Shown here: one piece after another, positions 43,464-52,293 of the stretch
Numbering within the stretch: position 1 is the stretch's first letter
How the letters are laid out: each line of letters opens with the position of its first letter
From: Dyadobacter sediminis
GTDB taxonomy: Bacteria; Bacteroidota; Bacteroidia; Cytophagales; Spirosomataceae
Direction of reading: 5' to 3'
Assembly: GCF_005860765.1 (NCBI RefSeq)
Contig: NZ_VCEI01000011.1
Location: 248,001-312,000, forward strand
Length of the DNA: 64,000 nt
Translations under genes and position numbers: made by a program
The notes under the pieces: model-generated
Told to the model about the DNA's origin: nothing
The model's input: the letters and a program-made list of their open reading frames with translations, nothing else
The model's database searches: none

Positions 43464-43505
43464 ATACATTAAATGTATCTACATATTTAATACATTTGAC
43501 AAATG
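43464..43505 (+). promoter_or_regulatory. marR promoter with nested palindromic operator
   Basis: ATACATT-A-AATGTAT (43464-43478) is a perfect 7+7 palindrome. A second one, CATTTG-A-CAAATG (43493-43505), overlaps both a -7 box TACATTTG (43491-43498) and the first ATG. TACATTT also pairs with AAATGTA of the first site. This is a strong candidate for autorepression by the MarR protein. Confidence 0.65.
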
Positions 43506-43508
43506 ATT

Positions 43509-43970
43509 ATGTCCATTGAAACCGATATAAAGCAAAAAAAATTTCGGAGCCCGTACCAACGGCTGGCGCTGAACCTTGTTTATACAAGCAACTGGCTGGG
43601 ATACAAGCAGCTTGAAATTTTTAAGGATTACGATATTACGTCGCAGCAATATAATGTGCTCCGAATTCTGCGTGGCCAGAAATCCGTTCCGATCAAAGTA
43701 AGTGAAATAACCGAACGGATGCTGGATAAAAATTCCAATACTTCCAGGCTCGTGGACAAACTGCTTGTTAAAAACCTTGCAGAACGAAAATCCTGCCCGA
43801 ATGACCGTCGTGCGGTGGATGTGGTGATTACGAAAGAAGGCCTGGATCTGCTGGAAAAACTCGATCCGTTTGTGGAAGAATGGGAAAACCGGTTCAGCAT
43901 CATTTCCCCGGATGATGCCGAGCGCTTCAGTGCATTGCTGGACAAGCTCAGAGAATCAGACAATCAGTAA
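43509..43970 (+). CDS. MarR-family transcriptional regulator
   Basis: The 153-residue winged-helix dimer: LEIFKDYDITSQQYNVLRIL (recognition region start), KVSEITERMLDKNSNTSRLV (HTH) and AERKSCPNDRRAVDVVITKEG (wing with the MarR DxR motif). It should repress itself and the following yceI-like gene. An ATG two codons upstream overlaps the operator, so the second ATG is preferred. Confidence 0.92.
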   Translation: MSIETDIKQKKFRSPYQRLALNLVYTSNWLGYKQLEIFKDYDITSQQYNVLRILRGQKSVPIKVSEITERMLDKNSNTSRLVDKLLVKNLAERKSCPNDRRAVDVVITKEGLDLLEKLDPFVEEWENRFSIISPDDAERFSALLDKLRESDNQ

Positions 43971-44007
43971 ACTCAATTATACAATTAATAATCAAGTCCA
44001 TTTAAAA

Positions 44008-44631
44008 ATGAAAAGTACAATGAAATCAGTTAAGTTTTTCGTAGCCTCTTTAGCAGTTGCATTGTTTGTATCCGGTTCTGTTTCAGCGGAAGACAACGGC
44101 AAAAAAGTAACCAATCTGAAAGTAAATCCTTCCAAAAGCGAACTGACGTGGACTGGTAAAAAAGTAACCGGCGAACATACGGGTACAATTGCCCTGAAAG
44201 ATGGAACCATCGTGCTGGACGGCGCCAAACTGACCGGCGGAAAGTTCACGGCGGATCTGACAAGCATAACATGTACGGACCTTACAGATAAGGAATACAA
44301 TGGTAAATTGATTGGTCACCTGAAATCGGACGATTTTTTCTCGGTTGAAAAACACCCGACTGCAACATTTGTAGTAACGAAGGCGACTCCGAAAGCAACG
44401 GGCGTTTACGACGTAACGGGCGATCTGACGATCAAGGGAATTACCAAACCGGTTTCTTTCCCGGTCACTGTTAAGAATACGCCTTCAGGTGCGGAAGCAA
44501 CAGGCAAACTGGTTGTGGACCGTTCCAAATATGACATTAAATACAATTCCAAGTCGTTTTTTGAAAACCTTGGTGACAAAATGATCCATGATGATTTTAC
44601 AATTGACGTAAAGCTGGTTGCGTCCAAATAA
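44008..44631 (+). CDS. Exported YceI-family lipid-binding protein
   Basis: The 207-residue protein has signal peptide with cleavage near VSAED. YceI lipocalin-like barrel: SELTWTGKKVTGEHTGTIAL, LIGHLKSDDFFSVEKHPTAT, ITKPVSFPV and SKYDIKYNSKSFFENLGDK. Members bind isoprenoid or fatty amide ligands. It starts 37 bases after marR, so they share a transcript, a pairing common in Bacteroidota. A strong terminator follows. Confidence 0.93.
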   Translation: MKSTMKSVKFFVASLAVALFVSGSVSAEDNGKKVTNLKVNPSKSELTWTGKKVTGEHTGTIALKDGTIVLDGAKLTGGKFTADLTSITCTDLTDKEYNGKLIGHLKSDDFFSVEKHPTATFVVTKATPKATGVYDVTGDLTIKGITKPVSFPVTVKNTPSGAEATGKLVVDRSKYDIKYNSKSFFENLGDKMIHDDFTIDVKLVASK

Positions 44632-44678
44632 CATGCATTTATTTGAAACGGCTGACCGGATCAGTTTTGGTTAAAGTC

Positions 44679-44707
44679 AATGCCTGCCTGTTTTTCAGGC
44701 AGGCATT
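44679..44707 (+). terminator. Intrinsic terminator of marR-yceI
   Basis: AATGCCTGCCTG pairs perfectly with CAGGCAGGCATT over a TTTTT loop, followed by CTTGTTTT. Confidence 0.85.
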
Positions 44708-44714
44708 CTTGTTT

Positions 44715-45164
44715 TCAGGGGTTGTGTTCGCGGTAGCGGGGAAAATCGTCCAAGTAATGAATTTCTCCGTTTACTATATGGAAACAATAATGATTTAGTC
44801 CGTTTGTAACGGCAAGAAAGCGGGGCTTCAGCGTAAAATTGTACCGGCCGATCTGCGCAAGAACGGTTTCATTGATCGGAACAAACGGAGCTTTGCATTC
44901 CACGAGCAGAAAAGGAAGGGAGTCGCCCGACAAGATGACAATATCCGTGCGTTTGGCAAGAGCGTTATACTTCAGTCCGGTTTCTACGGCAAAAAGCGAT
45001 TTCGGGTAACCGTAATGTGTGATCAGTAAATGAATAAAATGCTGCCTTACCCATTCTTCCGGTGTAAGCGAAACGAATTTCCGGCGTATGATATCGAAAA
45101 TAGATGGTTTCCCGTTAACCTGCTTAACTTTGTAAGCAAAGGAGGGAAGATTTAAAGGTTCCAT
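44715..45164 (-). CDS. Solitary HsdR-N-like nuclease-fold protein
   Basis: The 149-residue protein resembles the N-terminal domain of type I restriction R subunits: EEWVRQHFIHLLITHYGYP and the PD-(D/E)xK-like core RTDIVILSGDSLPFLLVECK. Residues D and E-x-K of the nuclease site are present. No motor domain, HsdM or HsdS gene is nearby, so it is not a restriction system as it stands; it is a stand-alone family seen in Bacteroidota. ATG at 45164 was chosen over a longer frame. It is divergent from the AMP nucleosidase gene with 47 bases between. Confidence 0.8.
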   Translation of the reverse strand: MEPLNLPSFAYKVKQVNGKPSIFDIIRRKFVSLTPEEWVRQHFIHLLITHYGYPKSLFAVETGLKYNALAKRTDIVILSGDSLPFLLVECKAPFVPINETVLAQIGRYNFTLKPRFLAVTNGLNHYCFHIVNGEIHYLDDFPRYREHNP

Positions 45165-45211
45165 ACGCGAAGATACGCATCCCGGCAAAGGCCGCCAATT
45201 AACAAGAACGA

Positions 45212-45988
45212 ATGATGACTACCAAAGAGCAAATTGTAGAAAACTGGCTTCCGCGTTATACTGGAACAGCTGTGGAAGATTTTGGAAGTTATATCCTGCT
45301 GACCAATTTTGTCAACTATGTAACGATGTTTGCAGAAAAGTTCGGCGTGGAGGTGAAAGGGCAGGGCAGAGCGATGCAAACGGCTACTGCAAAGGATATT
45401 ACGATTATCAACTTCGGAATGGGCAGCCCGATGGCGGCTACGGTTATGGATCTTTTATCTGCCATCAACCCGAAAGCGGTATTGTTTCTGGGTAAATGCG
45501 GCGGCTTGAAAAAGACGCAGGTTGGTGACCTGATTCTACCCATTGCAGCTATCCGCGGCGAAGGAACCAGCGACGACTATATGCCGGCAGAAATTCCTGC
45601 ATTGCCTTCATTCCGTCTTCAGAGCACGGTTTCCGCCAGCATTGCCAAGCATAAAATGGATTACTGGACCGGAACGGTTTACACCACCAACAGAAGAATC
45701 TGGGAACATGACGACAGTTTCAAGGAATATCTGAGAGAAATCCGCGCAATGGCCATTGATATGGAAACGGCAACTATTTTTATTGTCGGTTTTGCAAATT
45801 CCATTCCGCATGGCGCCTTGCTGCTGGTTTCTGACAATCCGCTGGTTCCGGAAGGTGTGAAAACGGAAGAAAGCGACAAGAAAGTAACGACAAACTATGT
45901 CAAGATGCATCTGGAAATTGGTATTGAGGCATTGACTGAACTGGCCCGCTCGGGCGCGTCGGTCAAACACCTGCGGTTTGAAAACTGA
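45212..45988 (+). CDS. amn: AMP nucleosidase
   Basis: The 258-residue protein has the nucleoside phosphorylase fold and the short Bacteroidota form of AMP nucleosidase (E. coli Amn is about 484 residues). It cleaves AMP to adenine and ribose 5-phosphate. It shows INFGMGSPMAATVMDL, LFLGKCGGLKKTQVGDLILP, MAIDMETATIFIVG and ALLLVSDNPLVPEGVKTEES. It ends 8 bases before the truncated haemoglobin gene. Confidence 0.92.
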   Translation: MMTTKEQIVENWLPRYTGTAVEDFGSYILLTNFVNYVTMFAEKFGVEVKGQGRAMQTATAKDITIINFGMGSPMAATVMDLLSAINPKAVLFLGKCGGLKKTQVGDLILPIAAIRGEGTSDDYMPAEIPALPSFRLQSTVSASIAKHKMDYWTGTVYTTNRRIWEHDDSFKEYLREIRAMAIDMETATIFIVGFANSIPHGALLLVSDNPLVPEGVKTEESDKKVTTNYVKMHLEIGIEALTELARSGASVKHLRFEN

Positions 45989-45996
45989 TTGGAAAA

Positions 45997-46368
45997 ATGA
46001 ATGAACTTACCTTATATGAACGCATCGGGGGCGATGCAGCCTTGCGGCAACTGACGGATAAATTTTATGATCTGGTTTTTGCCCATGAACTTATTTCCAG
46101 GCTTTTCAGGAGCGATAAGGAACTGATCAAGGAAAAACAGCGCCTGTTTCTGACGCAGTTTCTGGGCGGACCGCAGCTTTACTCCGATGTTTACGGACAT
46201 CCGATGATGCGCGCGCGTCATATGCCGCACACCATAACCGAAGACGATGCAGTTGCGTGGCTGCAATGCATGTCGGAGGCCGTCGGACAATTGCCGATCA
46301 GCAATGAACTGAAAGACGAATTGTTTGACCGCTTTCCGAGAACCGCTTTTTTTATGGTCAACACCTGA
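45997..46368 (+). CDS. Truncated haemoglobin (group 2-like)
   Basis: The 123-residue 2-on-2 globin: LYERIGGDAALRQLTDKFYD, FLTQFLGGPQLYSDVYGHP with the proximal histidine in RARHMPHTI, and the group 2 tryptophan G8 in VAWLQCM. It binds oxygen or nitric oxide. Coupled to amn by an 8-base gap. Confidence 0.9.
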   Translation: MNELTLYERIGGDAALRQLTDKFYDLVFAHELISRLFRSDKELIKEKQRLFLTQFLGGPQLYSDVYGHPMMRARHMPHTITEDDAVAWLQCMSEAVGQLPISNELKDELFDRFPRTAFFMVNT

Positions 46369-46469
46369 ACGGCCAATTCGAACATAAAAATACAGATCAG
46401 CAGTCCACATTCATAGTTCAAAACAAGCAAGATTTTAGAGTACGGGATTTCCGGACAGCGAGAATTATT

Positions 46470-46477
46470 TACCTTTG
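46470..46477 (+). promoter_or_regulatory. Candidate -7 box for cca-type gene
   Basis: TACCTTTG matches TAnnTTTG 4 bases before the ATG at 46482, implying a very short or absent leader. Confidence 0.45.
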
Positions 46478-46481
46478 CCGC

Positions 46482-47918
46482 ATGAATTTCAAAGAGCAGT
46501 TAACCCGATTTCCGATCCTTGAAACCGTTGCCAAAGCTGCGGCTGAACTTGGCGTGGAAGCATATATCATCGGCGGATTTGTACGGGACCTTATACTTAG
46601 CCGTGCCAGCAAGGACATTGACGTTGTGTCGGTCGGAAACGGAATCGAGCTTGCGGAGCGGGTCGCAGCCCGGCTTGGACCGGATGTTTTTGTGAGTATC
46701 TACAAAAATTTCGGAACGGCGCAAATCAGGCAGTGCGATCTGGAAATTGAGTTTGTGGGCGCAAGAAAAGAATCTTACCGCACCGATTCCCGCAAGCCAG
46801 CAGTGGAAGACGGAACGCTGAGCGACGATCAGAACCGGCGTGATTTTACGATCAATGCCATGGGCATCAGTCTGAATAAAGACACATTCGGTGAACTTGT
46901 CGATCCGTTTGAAGGCGTCCGTGATCTGAAACGCAAGATCATCCGTACACCGCTGGAACCGGAAATTACATTTTCCGACGATCCGTTGCGAATGATGCGC
47001 GCGATCCGTTTTGCAAGCCAGCTTAACTTCGACATTGAACCGGATACATTCGACGCCATTATCAAAATGAAGGAACGGATCGGTATTGTTTCTGCGGAAC
47101 GCATATCGGACGAGCTGAACAAGATCATTCTTTCGCCAACACCTTCGTACGGTTTCAAACTGCTTTATCATGCCGGGATTCTGGCCATTATGTTTCCTGA
47201 AATGATTGAGTTGCTGGGCGTGGAAACGATTGACGGGAAAGGGCATAAAGACAATTTTTACCATACGCTGCAGGTGCTTGACAATGTAGCACAGCATACG
47301 GACGATCTCTGGCTTCGCTGGGCCGCTATTCTGCATGATATTGCCAAGCCCGCTACCAAAAAGTTTGATAAAAAAGTGGGCTGGTCATTTCACAATCACG
47401 AAGAAGTAGGTGCAAGAATGGTACCGGTCATTTTCCGGCGCATGAAACTGCCTTTGAACGAAAAAATGCGGTTTGTCAAAAAACTCGTTCGCCTGCATCT
47501 GCGCCCGATTGTGTTGTCAAAGGAAGAAATTACCGATTCGGCCATGCGGCGTCTGCTTGTGGAAGCGGGCGAAGACATCGAAGCTTTGATGAAACTGTGC
47601 CGGGCCGATATTACTTCCAAGAATCCCGATAAGGTCAAACGTTTTCTGCACAATTTTGATCTGGTCGAACAAAAACTGAAAGATCTGGAAGAGCGTGACA
47701 AACTGCGTAATTTCCAGCCGGTAATAACCGGCGAAATCATCATGGAAACATTCGGACTGAAGCCTGCCAAGGAAGTAGGCATCATCAAGGAAATCGTACG
47801 CGAAGCCATACTGGAAGGCATCATTCCGAATGAATATGAACCCGCATTTGCTTACATGGTGCATGAAGGCGAGAAACTGGGCCTTTCCGTACAATCCACA
47901 GGTACGACTTTTGAATAG
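46482..47918 (+). CDS. cca: CCA-adding/poly(A)-polymerase-type tRNA nucleotidyltransferase with HD domain
   Basis: The 478-residue class II nucleotidyltransferase: IIGGFVRDLILSRASKDIDV (GG and DxD), RRDFTINAMGI, DDPLRMMRAIRFASQ, then an HD domain (WAAILHDIAKPATK, FHNHEEVGARM). It adds or repairs the 3' CCA of tRNAs; the HD domain adds phosphohydrolase activity in related enzymes. Confidence 0.93.
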   Translation: MNFKEQLTRFPILETVAKAAAELGVEAYIIGGFVRDLILSRASKDIDVVSVGNGIELAERVAARLGPDVFVSIYKNFGTAQIRQCDLEIEFVGARKESYRTDSRKPAVEDGTLSDDQNRRDFTINAMGISLNKDTFGELVDPFEGVRDLKRKIIRTPLEPEITFSDDPLRMMRAIRFASQLNFDIEPDTFDAIIKMKERIGIVSAERISDELNKIILSPTPSYGFKLLYHAGILAIMFPEMIELLGVETIDGKGHKDNFYHTLQVLDNVAQHTDDLWLRWAAILHDIAKPATKKFDKKVGWSFHNHEEVGARMVPVIFRRMKLPLNEKMRFVKKLVRLHLRPIVLSKEEITDSAMRRLLVEAGEDIEALMKLCRADITSKNPDKVKRFLHNFDLVEQKLKDLEERDKLRNFQPVITGEIIMETFGLKPAKEVGIIKEIVREAILEGIIPNEYEPAFAYMVHEGEKLGLSVQSTGTTFE

Positions 47919-47990
47919 TCTGGCAACAACATAACAGCTGTACCAAACCGATCATCCAGCAGATAAAAAATACTCCTCAAATTGAATTAA

Positions 47991-48194
47991 ATGGAAAATA
48001 ATACCCAATTCAAACGCTTTTTCGGCTCACTTCTTACCTTACTCGGCATTTCCGTATTGCTGTTTGCATGCGTGGCCTTTTTATCGGACAAACCCGTACT
48101 CGGACTTACCGTTTCCAAATGGGAATCCGTCGTTCCGTTTCTGGTAGGCACCGTATTTCTGCTGACTGGCGTTAACCTCGTAAGCAGAAGTTAA
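47991..48194 (+). CDS. Small two-helix membrane protein
   Basis: Not recognised. The 67-residue protein has helices at about 12-30 and 47-62 (LLTLLGISVLLFACVAFL, VVPFLVGTVFLLTGVNLV). It starts 72 bases after the cca-type gene and its stop overlaps the convergent DUF2851 gene by 4 bases. Confidence 0.6.
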   Translation: MENNTQFKRFFGSLLTLLGISVLLFACVAFLSDKPVLGLTVSKWESVVPFLVGTVFLLTGVNLVSRS

Positions 48195-49471
48195 ACACCG
48201 CGTACCAGTGCCGCCCCGACTGAACACGCCAGGCATTTGCGGTTTGTACAATAATGATTGTACCATTCGACCAGCGCCTGTGAGTCGGCGGCGGAAGTCA
48301 CGCACATTCCGACTTTGTTCCATTCACGCGTTATGCGATTGTTTTCAGCAGGCATTTCAGTCAGAAGGTGCACGATCCTTTCCATCAGTTCCGGTTTTTG
48401 CCGTTGCCGGGAATAGGCGGCAAGCAGCGGAACAGCGGCATTCATGATCAGTAAATTAATCGCATCTTTTCCCATAAACGGCACTTTGGAAGCCGCTTTT
48501 TTATCAAATATATAGTGCTCCCGCCAGTATGCGGATTGTTCAAGCCGAAACACGGATTGCAATTCGGTATACGTTTTTGCTGAAATCAGTTGCGAAAACA
48601 AACTGCCTTTTCTTGTAAATAACTGCGCAAACTGAGCCAGTCGTACGGTCGGAAATCCAGCAGGCCGCAGCTTTGCGAACTTCCATTCATGAGGAGGCAT
48701 TATTTTATCCGACAGATTGTATTTGGCGCTTAAAAACCGGAATTCTGTCTTTAATTCTTTTACATACTGATTTTCGGAATTTTCAGGAAGCAACCCCGCG
48801 CATCCGAAAAGCAACGCTTCGGTGTGCAGAATATCCATGTTTGATTTCCGGATAATTTTACAGGTTATTTTTTTAATCAAACCTGAAAAAGCGGCATCAT
48901 TGAGCTTGAAGCCAAAATGCCGGGCAATCCATTGGTAAGCTGTTTCTTCCCAGTCTTGCCGGTTTTCTGCAAGCAATTCATAAACCTCTTCGGACTTTTT
49001 ATGTAGCCGTTCTGCCAGAACACTGTCGAGCATGGCCGTTTTGATAATGGCACTTACATCCGGAAACAGGCTTGCGCATGGAATCGGATCGGCATCCTGC
49101 TGAAGACGCATGTATCTTTCCAGAACAGATGGTCGGACAAGACCATTCAGTTTTAAAGTAGGAAGCAAAGTGCCATCCTGACGGATAACAGGCTCGTCAT
49201 TTTCCCAGACTACATGCAGCACAACACTTTCGTAAGCCGCATTTTTTTCATGAGAATGCTTGTACCAGTCCGACGAACGCACATGAATCTCAATATTCCC
49301 GATCCACTGGATACCGTCAATCAGGACGCATGCTTCTGAAAAATCCGGTCCCGCATTCCTGTTTTTATTACCGGTACGAATAACAGAAAGCCGCATCTTT
49401 TCATCCGTTTCAAGACCTGCCGAATGGAAATATTGGAATCGCCATATAAAACTCAGGATATCTTCATTCAT
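48191..49471 (-). CDS. DUF2851-family protein
   Basis: The 426-residue cytoplasmic protein of a Bacteroidota-specific family: DILSFIWRFQYFHSAGLET at the start, NAGPDFSEACVLIDGIQWIG and IEIHVRSSDWYKHSH, which resembles a nuclease-like core with D, E and H candidates. C-terminal CTNRKCLACSVG has three cysteines that could bind metal. Function unknown. Confidence 0.82.
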   Translation of the reverse strand: MNEDILSFIWRFQYFHSAGLETDEKMRLSVIRTGNKNRNAGPDFSEACVLIDGIQWIGNIEIHVRSSDWYKHSHEKNAAYESVVLHVVWENDEPVIRQDGTLLPTLKLNGLVRPSVLERYMRLQQDADPIPCASLFPDVSAIIKTAMLDSVLAERLHKKSEEVYELLAENRQDWEETAYQWIARHFGFKLNDAAFSGLIKKITCKIIRKSNMDILHTEALLFGCAGLLPENSENQYVKELKTEFRFLSAKYNLSDKIMPPHEWKFAKLRPAGFPTVRLAQFAQLFTRKGSLFSQLISAKTYTELQSVFRLEQSAYWREHYIFDKKAASKVPFMGKDAINLLIMNAAVPLLAAYSRQRQKPELMERIVHLLTEMPAENNRITREWNKVGMCVTSAADSQALVEWYNHYCTNRKCLACSVGAALVRGV

Positions 49472-49605
49472 AAATTTAGAAAATGTAATTTGTAGAAATA
49501 TTTACCAACAATGCTCTTTGTTTTCTTTGTCTAAACCTGATTAGTTTCTGTTATTTGTACGCAGGTTTTATCGTTTGGTTTCTGAATTAGAAGTAAAAAA
49601 GTTTT

Positions 49606-50292
49606 ATGCTCTTCCGTTTGCAATTTATTGCGCTTAGAATTCTCATTCTTTTTTTTGGTATTTCAATTGTTTGGGTATTGATTCTTAAATTCTTGCCGGT
49701 ATGGATTACACCGTATATGTTGTCCTGTAAATTCAATGCGTTCAAAGAGGATGAAGACACGGAAATTCATCAGGACTGGGAACCGTACGAAAACATTTCC
49801 AAAGAAGTTGCGCTGGCAGTTGTAGCGTCGGAAGACCAGAATTTTCCAAAACACTGGGGCTTTGATTTTGACCAGATCTATAACGCCGTTACCGAAAAAA
49901 GAAAACGGGCACGCGGAGCCAGTACGATATCGCAGCAAGTAGCAAAAAATGTATTTTTATGGCACGGAAGAAGCCTGATCAGAAAAGGACTTGAAGCATA
50001 TTTTACGATTCTGATCGAAGTTATCTGGGATAAGGAACGCATTCTGGAAGTATACCTGAATGTGGCTGAAATGGGTAAAATGACTTTCGGAGTGGAAGCA
50101 GCTTCATTGCGTTACTATAAAAAATCAGCTAAGAAATTGTCCAGATATGAAGCGGCAAGAATCGCTGCGGTTTTACCAAATCCAATCCGTTTTTCTATTA
50201 AAAATCCGTCCTCTTACGTGAACAAACGAACAGGACAGATTGTACGGCAAATGCGGGCACTCGGCGGACAAAAATACATTGCAGATCTGTAA
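49606..50292 (+). CDS. mtgA: Monofunctional peptidoglycan glycosyltransferase
   Basis: The 228-residue GT51 enzyme that polymerises lipid II. N-terminal transmembrane anchor (LILFFGISIVWVLILKFL); catalytic motif EDQNFPKHWGFD, RGASTISQQVAKNVFLW, RKGLEAYFTILIEVIWDKER and VYLNVAEMG. No transpeptidase domain, as expected for MtgA. Confidence 0.95.
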   Translation: MLFRLQFIALRILILFFGISIVWVLILKFLPVWITPYMLSCKFNAFKEDEDTEIHQDWEPYENISKEVALAVVASEDQNFPKHWGFDFDQIYNAVTEKRKRARGASTISQQVAKNVFLWHGRSLIRKGLEAYFTILIEVIWDKERILEVYLNVAEMGKMTFGVEAASLRYYKKSAKKLSRYEAARIAAVLPNPIRFSIKNPSSYVNKRTGQIVRQMRALGGQKYIADL

Positions 50293-50345
50293 TGATCAGC
50301 AGTTATAAACCCGTTTACAATTTGGCTTATAAAATTGATGTTCAA

Positions 50346-51023
50346 TTATTTACTTCCTGCAAAGGCCTTGTTTCTCTGTTTAAGATAGCGGTAAGTACGG
50401 TGATGGAAAAGCGAGCTGTCCAGCTTTCCAAAAACTTCATTATTCCGTAATGCATACCAGTTTGTTTTCAGTAAATACAGGCTAACATAGGAGCGGGGAT
50501 GCTCCTGAATAAACAGCAGGGTTTTTATATTTAAATTCTCTTTTTCAATTTCCTGTAGATTTCTCCAGTAATTGATACTGTCCGGCAAATTACTTTTGCG
50601 TGCAAGCGATTCCATTTTTACAAAATCATTCACTTTTTGTTCGGAAGGAAGCAGGATGTTTTTATGAAAATATTCCCATTCCATATTGCTTTCGGAGCCG
50701 GAAGTAACGGATCTGGAAATATCGTTGGTATCCAGCAGAATACGCATTCCCGATTCAAAGAAAAAAGACAAAGATCCTTTCATTCCGGAAACCTGCAATT
50801 GATATAAATCAGGCAGCAAATTCGGGTCCATTTGCAGGTTTATGCTATCGGCGCTGAGCTTAATGGAATGCACAACGGCTGCAAAACCTTTTTCACGGGT
50901 AAGGATGATTGCCTTTCTGCCTTTCATTACCGTTGCACCATCGATTTTAATACGGACATGCTGTGCAAATGCCGGCGGGAAAATTAACAGAAAAACAAAA
51001 ATAATCTTTAAATTCTTGATCAT
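50346..51023 (-). CDS. Exported protein with DUF4369-like domain
   Basis: The 225-residue protein has signal peptide ending FPPAFAQ. Residues 22-110 resemble DUF4369 (RIKIDGATVMKGRKAIILTR, then LYQLQVSGMKGSLSFFFESG), which normally precedes a thioredoxin fold. The C-terminal half is helical (INYWRNLQEIEKENLNIKTL, then EHPRSYVSLYLL) and stops where a thioredoxin domain would begin, so this is a thioredoxin-less version or a truncated relative. Confidence 0.65.
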   Translation of the reverse strand: MIKNLKIIFVFLLIFPPAFAQHVRIKIDGATVMKGRKAIILTREKGFAAVVHSIKLSADSINLQMDPNLLPDLYQLQVSGMKGSLSFFFESGMRILLDTNDISRSVTSGSESNMEWEYFHKNILLPSEQKVNDFVKMESLARKSNLPDSINYWRNLQEIEKENLNIKTLLFIQEHPRSYVSLYLLKTNWYALRNNEVFGKLDSSLFHHRTYRYLKQRNKAFAGSK

Positions 51024-51091
51024 TCCGGACAGGTTCAGCGCAGCTTTTCTAACGATTCAAATGGCAGAGATGTAATTATGAATTCAGGATC

Positions 51092-51934
51092 TTATTTAAT
51101 TACTGCTTTTATCAGAACCGGTTGATGGTCGGACGGATAACGCTGTTCTTTGGCATCGGTCAGAACGCCGTATTTAAGCACTTCAATATTTTTACTTACG
51201 AATATGTAATCGATTCTTTTATCCATCAAGGCATCAAATTTAAAGCTGTTGAATGTGCCTTCGGGACCATAGGGAGCCTGTTTGGTTACATCGTGCGAAT
51301 CGTTCAAAATGGTTTTTATGGAATTGATTTGTTCCGTTTCCGGAGTTGAGTTAAAATCGCCGGTCAGAATGACAGTTGACTTTCCTGCAATTTCATTGAT
51401 TTTCTTTACCATCAAAATGCCTGATTGTTTGCGCGCTTCAACGCCCTGGTGGTCAAAATGAACATTAAAGAAGAAAAATTCCTTTTTGGAAATAACATCC
51501 TGGAATTTTCCCCACGAACAAATCCGGTTACAGCAGGTTGCATCCCAGCCTTTGCCCGGTTTTTCCGGCGTTTCGCTCAGCCAGAAATCGCCGGATTTCA
51601 GCAGTCTGAACCGGTCTTTTTTATAAAATATAGCGGAATGTTCGCCGCCTTCCCTGCCGTCATCGCGGCCTTTTCCGATGTATGTAAAATCAGTCATTTC
51701 AGCTACATCTTTCAACTGTCCGACCAATGCTTCCTGCACACCGAAAATCTCGAATTCATGGAACCGGATGAGCCCTTTGACATTTTCTTTCCGGTTTGGC
51801 CAGGCATTTACGCCGTCATTTGGTGTATTGTAGCGCAAATTGTAAGATGCAATGTTCATGGAAACCGGTTTTTGCGCGTAGGAAATCCGGCTCAGGATCA
51901 GCAGTAATGAGAAGCAAAGGACGATTTTTTTCAT
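51092..51934 (-). CDS. Exported endonuclease/exonuclease/phosphatase-family protein
   Basis: The 280-residue protein has signal peptide ending SRISYAQ. DNase I-like fold with metal and catalytic residues: IASYNLRYNTPNDGVNAWP, GVQEALVGQ, FFNVHFDHQGVEARKQSG, VILTGDFNSTPE and RYPSDHQPVLI. It could be a nuclease, sphingomyelinase-like or sugar-phosphate phosphatase. It lies 68 bases upstream of the DUF4369-like gene on the same strand. Confidence 0.88.
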   Translation of the reverse strand: MKKIVLCFSLLLILSRISYAQKPVSMNIASYNLRYNTPNDGVNAWPNRKENVKGLIRFHEFEIFGVQEALVGQLKDVAEMTDFTYIGKGRDDGREGGEHSAIFYKKDRFRLLKSGDFWLSETPEKPGKGWDATCCNRICSWGKFQDVISKKEFFFFNVHFDHQGVEARKQSGILMVKKINEIAGKSTVILTGDFNSTPETEQINSIKTILNDSHDVTKQAPYGPEGTFNSFKFDALMDKRIDYIFVSKNIEVLKYGVLTDAKEQRYPSDHQPVLIKAVIK

Positions 51935-52293
51935 TGTAAAAAGTTTATTGAAAACAGATTGTTGTTCGGGAGCTTAAATATCGGCAATTAGTTCTGAAAT
52001 GGAAGCATTCAGGAGAGGCCGGTGCATGCAGTATTTTGCACGTGTGGGATTTTTTTGTGAAAGCCTCGTCTACACCCCGAATGCAACTAATTTAGAAAAT
52101 CCAGATAGAATTTTAGGTACATACATGAATTTATTGAGATTATTTATTACTTATGCTGCTACTTGCCAAGTAGTCTGATTGCTTTTTTTACTTTCTTGGT
52201 ATGAAAATATGTTACCTTAAGGAAATCCTGCGTCAAAGTAATAATTGAGGTTACATTTGCAAAATCAGACTGCACTGCTTTAACGCTGTTTAC
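51935..52293. other. Intergenic region with candidate araR promoter
   Basis: 359 bases between divergent genes. TACATTTG at 52252-52259 matches TAnnTTTG and lies 34 bases before the araR ATG. No RNA gene or repeat was seen in the rest. Confidence 0.5.

Noticed and set aside
44715-45164. Type I restriction-modification system
   Set aside because: Only the N-terminal nuclease-like domain is present; no motor, methylase or specificity gene.
46500-47336. Minus-strand open frame of 278 codons
   Set aside because: Shadow of the cca-type gene.
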